From contig NZ_CALCDX010000252.1 of the NCBI RefSeq assembly GCF_937900395.1, positions 1 to 25,962 of the forward strand: a DNA stretch of 25,962 bases. Direction: 5' to 3'. This stretch comes from an uncultured Caulobacter sp. GTDB taxonomy: Bacteria > Pseudomonadota > Alphaproteobacteria > Caulobacterales > Caulobacteraceae. The notes below the pieces were generated by a model. It was not told the DNA's origin and made no database searches. It was given only the letters and a program-made list of their open reading frames with translations. This document shows, one piece after another, positions 1 through 8,502 of this stretch (position 1 is its first letter; each line of letters opens with the position of its first letter). The position numbers and the translations under genes are program-made.

Positions 1-102
1 ACGGTAACAACACACAGAACTCCGGACGTCGTCCGGCGCTCCGCGTCCCTTTCCATCCCTTCAGCGGCAGGCCGCGTGAAGCGGCGGAGGCGTGCCTAGT
101 AG
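1..102. other. Non-coding edge segment
   Basis: No convincing coding sequence is visible here. The only structure seen is a short hairpin at 22-36 (stem CCGGAC/GTCCGG, loop GTC). It may be the end of an untranslated region or a terminator belonging to a gene outside the window. Confidence 0.4.
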
Positions 103-232
103 AGCGCCCCCTCCGTCTCGTCGCGTTCCGCGCCGATCCACCTCCCCCGCGGGCGGGGGAGGATGGCGTTCCTCCTCACCCGTGAAACGGGGGAGGTGGC
201 GCGATGCGAAGCATCGTGACGGAGGGGGCGCT
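103..232. repeat. Intergenic inverted-repeat element, copy 1
   Basis: The element is bounded by a perfect 15-bp inverted repeat: AGCGCCCCCTCCGTC at 103-117 and its complement at 218-232. Inside are nested CCACCTCCCC/GGGGAGGTGG arms and a small hairpin at 202-216 (CGATGC-GAA-GCATCG). It ends 7 bp beyond the parE stop codon, so its RNA could also serve as the parE transcript end. A second, related copy in the opposite orientation lies at 2422-2539, on the other side of parE. It has no GANTC site, so it is not the CcrM-site-containing CIR family as I know it. Confidence 0.8.
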
Positions 233-239
233 TACCGCG

Positions 240-2342
240 TCAGAGATCCAGGTCCGCCGCCGCGAACTCGGCGTTTTCCTGGATGAACCTGAACCGCAGC
301 TCGGGTTTCCGGCCCATCAGGGTCTCGACCAGGCTTTCCACCGCCTCCTCGCTGCGGGGCAGGGTCACCCGGGCCAGGGTGCGTTTCGCCGGGTCCATGG
401 TGGTCTCCTTCAGCTGGGAGGCCATCATCTCGCCCAGGCCCTTGAAGCGGCCGATCTCGGGCTTCTTGCCCTTGAAGACCGTGGCCAAGAGCTCGTCCTT
501 GTGGGCGTCGTCGCGGGCATATTCGGACTTGCCGCCGTGGCTGATGCGGTACAGCGGCGGCAGGGCCAGGAACAGGTGCCCCTGGCGGATCACGTCCGGC
601 ATGGTGCGGTAGAAGAAGGTGATCAAGAGGGAGGCGATGTGGGCGCCGTCGACGTCGGCGTCGGTCATGATGATGATCCGCTCGTAGCGCAGATCCTCTT
701 CACGGTACTTCGATCCGCCCTGGGCCCCCAGGGCCAGCATCAGGTCCGACAGCTCCTTGTTGGCGGTGAACTTCTCGCCGCTGGCCGAAGCGACGTTCAG
801 GATCTTGCCGCGCAGGGGCAGGATCGCCTGGTACTTGCGGTCGCGGGCCTGCTTGGCCGAGCCGCCGGCGCTGTCGCCTTCGACGATGAAGAGCTCGGCG
901 CCGTCGACGGCCCCGCCGGCGCAGTCGGCCAGCTTGCCGGGCAGGCGCAGCTTGCGGGTCGCCGAGGCGCGGGAGACTTCCTTGTCCTTGCGCCGCTTGA
1001 GGCGCTCCTCGGCCCGCTCGATGACGAATTCCAGCAGGGCCTGGGCGTTTTTCGGGCTGGATGAGAGCCACAGGTCGAACGGGTCGCGCAGGGCCTGCTC
1101 GACGAAGCGCTGGGCCTCGCTGGTGGAGAGCTTCTCCTTGGTCTGGCCCTGGAACTCGGGGTTCTTGATGAACACCGAGATCAGCGCCCCGGCCTGGGCG
1201 ACGACGTCGTCGGCGGTGATGATCGTCCCGCGCTTCTCGCCCTTGAGCTCGGCATAGGCCTTGAGGCCGCGGGTCAGGGCGGCGCGGAAGCCGCTCTCGT
1301 GGGTGCCGCCCTCGGGCGTCGGGACGGTGTTGCAGTACGACTGCATGAAGCCGTCGTGCTCGCCGAAGCCCTGGGGCGTCCAGGTGACGGCCCACTCGAC
1401 GGCGCCGGCCTCGCCCTGGCGCTCGATGCGGCCCGAGAAGCTCTCGGGGGTGATGGTGGCCAGGCCCTTGCTGCGCTCGGCCAGGAAGTCGGCCAGGCCG
1501 TTGGGGAAGTGGAAGGTCGCTTCCGCCGGGGTCTGGTCATGGATGCGGGAGGGATCGCAGGACCATTTGATCTGGACGCCGCGGAACAGGTACGCCTTCG
1601 ACCGCGCCATGCGGTACAGGCGCGCCGGCTTGAAGCCGCAGCCCTCGCCGAAGATCTCGTCGTCGGGCTTGAAGCGCACCATGGTGCCCTTCTTCTTCGA
1701 CGGGGCGACCTGCTGGATGGGGCCCAGAGGCTTGCCGCGGGCGAACACCTGCAGGTGCTCGAAGCCGTCGCGCCAGACGGTGACCTCGACGCGCTCGGAC
1801 AGGGCGTTGACCACGCTGGCGCCGACGCCGTGCAGGCCGCCGGAGGTCTCGTAGGCCTTGCCTGTGAACTTACCGCCGGCGTGCAGGACGGTCATGATGA
1901 CCTCCAGCGCCGACTTGCCCGGGTACTTGGGGTGCGGGTCCACGGGCATGCCGCGGCCGTCGTCCTTGACCGACAGGTAGCCGTCGGCGTCGAGCTTGAC
2001 CTCGATGGTCTTGGCGAAGCCGGCCACGGCCTCGTCCATCGAGTTGTCAAGCACCTCGGCGAACAGGTGGTGCAGGGCCCGCTCGTCGGTGCCGCCGATG
2101 TACATGCCCGGCCGCTTGCGGACCGGCTCCAGGCCTTCCAGCACCTCGATGTCGGCGGCCGAGTACTCGCCGGGCTTGCCGGCGGGCGCGGAGGCGGGCT
2201 TCGACGAGGGAGGCGGCGGCGGGATCGGGCGCGGCGGCGCCTCGACGTGCGGCTCGACGCTGGCCTTGAACGGCGCGGCGGGAACGGGCGCCAGCGCGTC
2301 GTCGTCGCCAAACAGGGAGGGGGTGTTATCGGAGGAGGACAT
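240..2342 (-). CDS. parE: DNA topoisomerase IV subunit B
   Basis: ParE is the ATPase subunit of topoisomerase IV, which with ParC decatenates replicated chromosomes and relaxes supercoils. The 700-residue product has a GHKL ATPase domain: the catalytic Glu96 and Mg-binding Asn100 lie in AEVLDNSMDEA, followed by DGRGMP and GGLHGVGASVVNAL. A transducer domain follows, then a Toprim domain with FIVEGDSAGGS and the metal-binding MTDADVDGAH (first Asp of DADVD is residue 561). GyrB of this group is about 100 residues longer, with an extra C-terminal insertion that is absent here, which favours ParE. Residues 1 to about 62 form a Pro/Ala-rich, probably disordered leader ahead of the ATPase fold. 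The ATG at 2342 is the only start that keeps this leader. A GATTC methylation-type site lies at 2359-2363, just upstream. The gene appears monocistronic and is flanked by two repeat elements. Confidence 0.97.
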   Translation of the reverse strand: MSSSDNTPSLFGDDDALAPVPAAPFKASVEPHVEAPPRPIPPPPPSSKPASAPAGKPGEYSAADIEVLEGLEPVRKRPGMYIGGTDERALHHLFAEVLDNSMDEAVAGFAKTIEVKLDADGYLSVKDDGRGMPVDPHPKYPGKSALEVIMTVLHAGGKFTGKAYETSGGLHGVGASVVNALSERVEVTVWRDGFEHLQVFARGKPLGPIQQVAPSKKKGTMVRFKPDDEIFGEGCGFKPARLYRMARSKAYLFRGVQIKWSCDPSRIHDQTPAEATFHFPNGLADFLAERSKGLATITPESFSGRIERQGEAGAVEWAVTWTPQGFGEHDGFMQSYCNTVPTPEGGTHESGFRAALTRGLKAYAELKGEKRGTIITADDVVAQAGALISVFIKNPEFQGQTKEKLSTSEAQRFVEQALRDPFDLWLSSSPKNAQALLEFVIERAEERLKRRKDKEVSRASATRKLRLPGKLADCAGGAVDGAELFIVEGDSAGGSAKQARDRKYQAILPLRGKILNVASASGEKFTANKELSDLMLALGAQGGSKYREEDLRYERIIIMTDADVDGAHIASLLITFFYRTMPDVIRQGHLFLALPPLYRISHGGKSEYARDDAHKDELLATVFKGKKPEIGRFKGLGEMMASQLKETTMDPAKRTLARVTLPRSEEAVESLVETLMGRKPELRFRFIQENAEFAAADLDL

Positions 2343-2421
2343 CAGCGGAAGTCTAGGCGATTCGAACGCGGGGGCCTCGTATGGCGGGCCTGGCTTCCCC
2401 TGAAAAGAGAAAGTTGGGGGA

Positions 2422-2539
2422 CGCCCCCTCCGTCACGAGGCTTCGCCTCGCGCCACCTCCCCCGCTTCGCGAGGGAGGAGGAGAGCATCCTCCCCCGGAA
2501 AACGGGGGGGGGGGGTGGCCCGGAGGGCCGGAGGGGGCG
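2422..2539. repeat. Intergenic inverted-repeat element, copy 2
   Basis: The outer arms are CGCCCCCTCC at 2422-2431 and GGAGGGGGCG at 2530-2539. The left arm carries the same internal hairpin as copy 1 in reverse orientation, with a paired base change (CGAGGC-TTC-GCCTCG at 2436-2450). A run of 12 G lies at 2504-2515 where copy 1 has five. The element ends 9 bp from the stop codon of the downstream amidohydrolase-like gene, so it may double as the transcript end of that operon. Confidence 0.8.
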
Positions 2540-2548
2540 CTCTCCCGC

Positions 2549-3900
2549 CTAGCGATAAGCCGGCGGATAGCCGCTCTGGTCGCTGGCGACGTAGCGGGCC
2601 TTCAGCTGCTCGTGGCGGCCGTCCTTGGGCTGCTCGACGCCGCCGACCAGGACCGTGGTCGGCCAGCTGCTGGTCTCCAGCGGGTCGCCGTTCCAGACCA
2701 CGACGTCGGCCAGCTTGCCGACCTCCAGCGAGCCGACCTTGCCGTCCTGGCCCCAGATCTTGGCTGGGATCAAGGTCACGCCGGCCAGGGCGGCCGCGTA
2801 GGGCAGGCCATTGGCGACCGCGAGACCAGCGTTCAGCCGCTCCTGGCGCAGGTTGTTGAAGTCGCGCGAGCCATTGATCGCCACCGACACGCCGGCGGCG
2901 TTCAGGCGAGCGGCGTTGTCGAGGCGCGAGCCGAGGGTCTCGAAGCTGCCGGGCAGGTCGTCCTGCGGATCGACGATGACCGGGACCCCGGCCTTGGCGA
3001 TCTCGGGGGCGACGATCCAGCCTTCCTCGACGCCTTCGAGGACGATCTTGACCCTCTCCTCGGCCGCCAGCCTCAGCGCCTGACGGATGTCGGCGGCGCG
3101 GGAGACGCGGATCAGAAGCGGGATCTTGCCCTGCACGACGGGGATCAGGGCCTGGAGGTCCAGGCGCGAGAGGCCGAAGTCGCGGGTGGCGCCTTGCTCG
3201 AACGCCGCGCGGCGGGCGGCGAAGGCGCGGGCGTCCTCGAGGGCCGAGCGGATCAGGACGAGGTCCGCGCCGCGCGAGCCGCCGGCCGCCCGTGCGCCGC
3301 TCTCGCCCAGCGAGACGGTGACGGCCAGCTTCGAGGCCTCGACGATGTCGGGCGCGCCGGCTTTCAACCGGATGAAGGCCGCCTGGCCGCCGAACAGCGG
3401 CGGATCGCCGTCGCCGGACTTGCCGGCGGTCATCTCCTCGACCACGCCGTCGTCGGCGTGCTCGTGGGCGCCGCCGCCGGTCCCGGTGAGGACGGGCGTC
3501 ACCGCCGAGCTGGTGATGCCGCCGTCGCGGGCCAGGCCGATGAAGGTCGAGGCCGGGTTGATGCCGTAGCTGATGTCGAAGGCGGCCGAGAGCGCATTGC
3601 CGGTGCCGTCGTCGCGGGTCTCGCGCACGCCGTTGACCTCGGCGGCGCCGAGGTTCGAGGACGGCGCGATGAAGCCCGGGGTAACGACGCCGCCCTTGGC
3701 GTCGATCACCTTGGCGCCGGCCGGAACCGTGACCTTGGCGCCCAGGGCGGCGATCTTGCCGTCCTTGATTACCAAGGTCCCGTTCGGGATCGCGGCGCTG
3801 GAGACCGGCTCGATGCGGGCGTTGACGATAGCGACCGTCTGGGCCGCCGCGGGGAAGGCCAGGGCGCAAGCGGCGCTGGCGAAAAGCAGGGACCGGATCA

Positions 3901-3901
<1 letters not shown>
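2549..3901 (-). CDS. Secreted amidohydrolase-like protein lacking metal ligands
   Basis: This 450-residue protein belongs to the amidohydrolase superfamily (imidazolonepropionase-like branch) by its N-terminal strand region (TLVIKDGKIAALG) and its C-terminal GSLEVGKLADVVVWNGDP. Residues 1-20 form a Sec signal peptide ending AAA-Q, so it should be periplasmic. The metal-binding HxH that normally follows strand 1 is replaced: GFIAPSSNLG at residues 76-85 aligns with GVIDAHSHLG in the upstream partner, giving Ser81 and Asn83. The distal His and Asp positions also differ (VAINGSRDF instead of VVIHSDDPI). It is therefore probably not a metal-dependent hydrolase and may be a structural or substrate-binding partner. 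The ATG at 3901 overlaps the upstream TGA stop by one base (TGATG), which implies translational coupling. Longer in-frame reading past this start runs inside the upstream gene and is rejected. Confidence 0.88.
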
Positions 3902-5373
<1,472 letters not shown>

Positions 5374-5574
5374 GAAAAACCCCGACTCTCGAAGAGGGCG
5401 AAAGGACAGACGAAAAGTCGCGCCTTATCAAGTCGGACAATGTTCGATGAAGCCGATCGCCAGCGAAAAACTTGCGCCTGCCGTAGGGGCCGCGCCTGTC
5501 GCCCAATATGCTGGCTGCTGACATGATCCGGCTCGTCCCGGTCATATCCGGCTTTGGCGGAGGGGAGCGAAATA

Positions 5575-5964
5575 ATGGGTGTCGAGTTGGACAGGCGAGG
5601 GGCGCTGGCAGGGGGCTTGGCCGTGATGGCTCTTTCTGGAACCGCGCAATCTGAGGAGAGGAAATCCATGTACGGACTGATCGGCCAGATGCTGGCGGCG
5701 CCTGGCAAGCGGGACGAGCTTCTGGCGATCCTCGGCGAGAGCACCGCCGGAATGCCGGGTTGTCTGAGCTATGTGATCGCCAAGGACCCCGCGAACGCCG
5801 ACGCGCTATGGATCACGGAGGTCTGGACCGACAAGGACGCCCACGCCGCCTCGCTGAAACTGCCCGCCGTACAGGCGGCGATCGCCAAGGCTCGACCGAT
5901 CATCGCGGGCTTTCCGCAGCATTTCGAGACCGAGCCGGTGGTGGGGCAGGGCCTCAAGGTCTGA
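5575..5964 (+). CDS. Putative antibiotic biosynthesis monooxygenase (ABM) family protein with Tat-like signal
   Basis: The 129-residue product ends in a roughly 95-residue dimeric alpha-beta ABM-fold domain, beginning at MYGLIGQMLAAPGKRDELL and including ALWITEVWTDKDAHAAS. Proteins of this fold are small quinol or polyketide monooxygenases or haem-binding enzymes; the substrate is unknown. The ATG at 5575 is preceded by AGGGGAG and gives a twin-arginine-like leader (DRRGALAGGLAVMAL), suggesting export. A second start at 5668, exactly at the domain boundary, has its own strong GAGGAG ribosome site and would give a 98-residue cytoplasmic form. A TTG at 5554 is also in frame but has poorer support. 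It converges on the TonB receptor and shares a terminator with it. Confidence 0.8.
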   Translation: MGVELDRRGALAGGLAVMALSGTAQSEERKSMYGLIGQMLAAPGKRDELLAILGESTAGMPGCLSYVIAKDPANADALWITEVWTDKDAHAASLKLPAVQAAIAKARPIIAGFPQHFETEPVVGQGLKV

Positions 5965-5974
5965 AGACAAGAAA

Positions 5975-6000
5975 AAGGCCGCGGATCGCTCCGCGGCCTT
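5975..6000 (-). terminator. Intrinsic terminator of the TonB receptor gene, possibly bidirectional
   Basis: A perfect 11-bp stem AAGGCCGCGGA/TCCGCGGCCTT encloses a 4-base loop that reads GCGA on the minus strand. It is followed on the minus strand by a run of T. On the plus strand it is followed by CGTCTTTT, so it may also end the ABM transcript. Confidence 0.85.
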
Positions 6001-6023
6001 CGTCTTTTCCAGATCTGGCGATC

Positions 6024-8201
6024 TTAGAAGTGAGCGTCGATCGAGACGCCGATCACGCGCGGCTCGTTGACGAACGCGGTCAGGTTGTTGAAGTCGATCG
6101 CGCCCTTGATGTTGCTCTCGTTGGTGATGTTGCGGGCGAAGGCCGCCACTTCCCAACCACCTTCCTTGTTAGCGTAGCCCAGCTTCAGGCCGCCCTCGAA
6201 GTCGCCCTTCGTGTAGAACTCCTTGGACTGGTACAGGAAGATGTTGGTGTAGCCCTGAACCTTCCAGTCGGTGAACGCGAACAGCTCGCCCGAGGCGATC
6301 GGGTAGCTATAGCGCGCCGTGAAGTCGAAGGTGTACTTCGGGGCGTTCGGGAACGGGTTGCCGTTCACCAGGGCCTGGCCGGCGGCGTTCAGCGGATCCG
6401 TGACGGTGCAGGCGGCGCACGGCGCGACGGCCAGGGTGCTGTCCTTGATCTTGGTGTGGGCGTAGCTGTAGCCGGCCGTGACGACGAAGTTCGGGGTGAC
6501 GACGAATTCGCTGTCCAGTTCCAGGCCGTAAGCCTCGCCCTTCTTGGCGTTGATCAGGCGGTTGGAATTCGAGCCGCCGCCGACGGCGCTGAACTGCGGG
6601 TCGTCGATCGTGTAGGTGAAGACCGCGCCGTTCAGGCGGACGCGACGGTCGAACAGCTCGCTCTTCAGGCCCACTTCGTACGACATGATCGTTTCGGACT
6701 TGGCGGTCGAGGCCGGCGAGCCGAAGGCGATGTCGCGGCCTTGGATCGACGGGCCCCGGAAGCCCGAGGCGACCTTGGCGTAGACGCTGACGTCTTCGTC
6801 CAGCTTGTAGAAGGCCGACAGGTCCCAGCTGACCTTGGAGTCGGAAACAGAGACGGGGGCGGCGCTGTTGCCCGACACCACCCGCATGTCCTTGTCGTCG
6901 TCGGTGTAGCGCAGGCCGCCCGTCAGGCTCAGTTGGTCGTTCACTGCGTACGACGCTTGGCCGAACACCGCCCAGGCCTTGTTCTTCTGACGCAGGGTCG
7001 TGGCCGGGATGTAGAACGGATCAGTGCGGATGTCGTACTTGGTGTCGAAGTAGAAACCGCCGACCTGCCAGGTCAGCGGACCGTCGGTGTCGCTGGCCAG
7101 GCGGACCTCCTGGGTCCACTGGAACAGGTTCTTGATGCCGTCACGGGTGTTCGACTGGAACGGGATGAAGCCCGGACCATTCGGGTTGCCGCCGTCGATG
7201 TCGCCCAGGCTAGAGCCGTGGGTGTTCTCGTAAGCAGTGATCGAGGTCAGCTTGGCCCCGTCGAAGTCGTACTGGATGTTCGCCGACGCGCCGTAGCCCT
7301 TGTACTTCTGCGGGTTGTTGGCGGTGTTGTCGTAGGCGACCTTGTCGCGATCGTAGTTGCTGTTGAGCTTGTTCGAGCCCTTGGTCAGCACGTTGGCGCG
7401 GAACACGGCGGCCGTGCCGTCCAGGTCGCGGGCGTGGACATTGAACAGGGCCGAGAGCTTGTCGTTGGGCGTGAACAGCACCTGCAGGCGGCCGGCCTTT
7501 TCGTCGAAGCCGCCCAGGGCGTCATTCTTCTTGGTGTAGGTGTTGTCGATCCAGTTATCACGGTGCTGGATCAGCACCGAGGCGCGGGCCGCGACCTTGC
7601 CCTCGACCAGGGCGCCGCCGACGCCGCCGTCAAAGGTGATGGTGTTGTAGCTGCCGTAGGTGGCCGTGGCGCGGCCCTTCATCTCTTCGGTCGGCTTGAT
7701 GGTGTCGAACTTGATGATGCCGGCGGTCGTGTTGCGGCCGAACAGGGTGCCTTGCGGGCCGCGCAGCACCTCGACGTGGTCGAGGTCGTAGAGCGGCGAG
7801 CTCTTCAGCACGACGTTTTCGAGGACGACTTCGTCCTGAATGATCGAGACAGGCTGCGAGGCGGCCAGGTCAAAATCCGCGTTGCCCAGGCCGCGGATGT
7901 AGAAGCGCGGCGCGGCGCGGCCGTTCGAGGACTCGGCGTAGAGGCCCGGGGCCTTGGCCGACAGGGCCAGGATGTCTTCGCCGGCGGCGAAGGTCGATTG
8001 CAGCTTTTCGCCGCCAATGGCGGCCACCGAGACCGGCACGTCCTGCAGGTTTTCGCTGCGCTTCTGGGCGGTGATGATGATCTCGCCGACCTTGGTGTCC
8101 TGGGCGAACGCCGCCGGGGCGACGACCATCGCCGTGGTCAGGGCGGTCAGTCCGCACGACAGAGTCAGGGCGCGACGAAGGGAGCTGTTGAGCTTGGGCA
8201 T
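6024..8201 (-). CDS. TonB-dependent outer-membrane receptor
   Basis: This 725-residue protein is an outer-membrane active transporter powered by TonB-ExbB-ExbD. It has a signal peptide (about residues 1-33, ending AFA-Q) and a TonB-box-like segment, GEIIITAQKRSENLQDVP. The plug domain follows, including the RGLGNADFD and HVEVLRGPQGTLFGRNTTAGII signatures. A 22-strand-type barrel ends in VSIDAHF with the usual terminal Phe. The ligand cannot be assigned: candidates include siderophores, vitamins and plant-derived oligosaccharides or phenolics, since Caulobacter carries many such receptors. No substrate-processing gene or local regulator is adjacent. A perfect interrupted palindrome lies at 8284-8300 upstream, and a GAATC site at 8218-8222. 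The start at 8199-8201 gives a complete signal peptide. Confidence 0.95.
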   Translation of the reverse strand: MPKLNSSLRRALTLSCGLTALTTAMVVAPAAFAQDTKVGEIIITAQKRSENLQDVPVSVAAIGGEKLQSTFAAGEDILALSAKAPGLYAESSNGRAAPRFYIRGLGNADFDLAASQPVSIIQDEVVLENVVLKSSPLYDLDHVEVLRGPQGTLFGRNTTAGIIKFDTIKPTEEMKGRATATYGSYNTITFDGGVGGALVEGKVAARASVLIQHRDNWIDNTYTKKNDALGGFDEKAGRLQVLFTPNDKLSALFNVHARDLDGTAAVFRANVLTKGSNKLNSNYDRDKVAYDNTANNPQKYKGYGASANIQYDFDGAKLTSITAYENTHGSSLGDIDGGNPNGPGFIPFQSNTRDGIKNLFQWTQEVRLASDTDGPLTWQVGGFYFDTKYDIRTDPFYIPATTLRQKNKAWAVFGQASYAVNDQLSLTGGLRYTDDDKDMRVVSGNSAAPVSVSDSKVSWDLSAFYKLDEDVSVYAKVASGFRGPSIQGRDIAFGSPASTAKSETIMSYEVGLKSELFDRRVRLNGAVFTYTIDDPQFSAVGGGSNSNRLINAKKGEAYGLELDSEFVVTPNFVVTAGYSYAHTKIKDSTLAVAPCAACTVTDPLNAAGQALVNGNPFPNAPKYTFDFTARYSYPIASGELFAFTDWKVQGYTNIFLYQSKEFYTKGDFEGGLKLGYANKEGGWEVAAFARNITNESNIKGAIDFNNLTAFVNEPRVIGVSIDAHF

Positions 8202-8283
8202 GGAGAGATCCTGTTGTGAATCTAGGACGCCGGGTCGCTCGTTCTGACTGGAGCGTTGGCGGCGATTCCGTTTGCGCTGCGAT

Positions 8284-8300
8284 AGGCCAAGTCTTGGCCT
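8284..8300. promoter_or_regulatory. Candidate operator upstream of the TonB receptor
   Basis: AGGCCAAG and CTTGGCCT form a perfect 8+8 inverted repeat around a single base. This is too tight for an RNA hairpin loop and is typical of a dimeric repressor or activator site. It lies about 83 bp upstream of the receptor start. No regulator is encoded next to it. Confidence 0.45.
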
Positions 8301-8451
8301 GGCGGATATCTCTCGCCACGCGATTTGGACCTGAAAGGGTCGATTACGTCGGTTCTGTTGCGAAGTTGCGACATTTTTGTTCAGCCGCTGCCTGTAAGTA
8401 ATAAATCATTCTCAGTTTTGGGCGCGGATCTTCTTGCGGCGTGCAACGAAA

Positions 8452-8479
8452 AAGGGCCGGAGATCGCTCTCCGGCCCTT
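8452..8479 (-). terminator. Intrinsic terminator of glnA
   Basis: A perfect 12-bp stem AAGGGCCGGAGA/TCTCCGGCCCTT closes a GCGA loop (minus strand) and is followed on the minus strand by a T run. It lies 23 bp after the glnA stop. It resembles the terminator at 5975-6000 in loop and flanks. Confidence 0.88.
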
Positions 8480-8502
8480 CGTCTGTCTTCAGGCGTTAGC
8501 CC

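Larger units (their letters stand above)
8202..8502. other. Intergenic region between the TonB receptor gene and glnA
   Basis: About 300 bases hold the receptor's promoter region and the glnA terminator. Seen here are a GAATC site at 8218-8222, an interrupted palindrome at 8284-8300, an AT-rich Fur-box-like stretch around 8395-8413 and the terminator at 8452-8479. I see no gene. Confidence 0.6.

Noticed and set aside
103..232. CRISPR array or insertion-sequence end
   Set aside because: Only two related copies are seen, about 2.3 kb apart and inverted, with no spacers, no transposase and no target-site duplication.
240..2342. GyrB rather than ParE
   Set aside because: At 700 residues it lacks the extra C-terminal insertion of GyrB, even with its N-terminal leader counted.
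5760..8219. Very long plus-strand open frame opposite the TonB receptor gene
   Set aside because: Its translation is low-complexity, rich in Val, Gly, Arg, Ala and Asp, with no recognisable domain. The minus-strand receptor is unmistakable. This is the usual antisense open frame of high-GC coding DNA.
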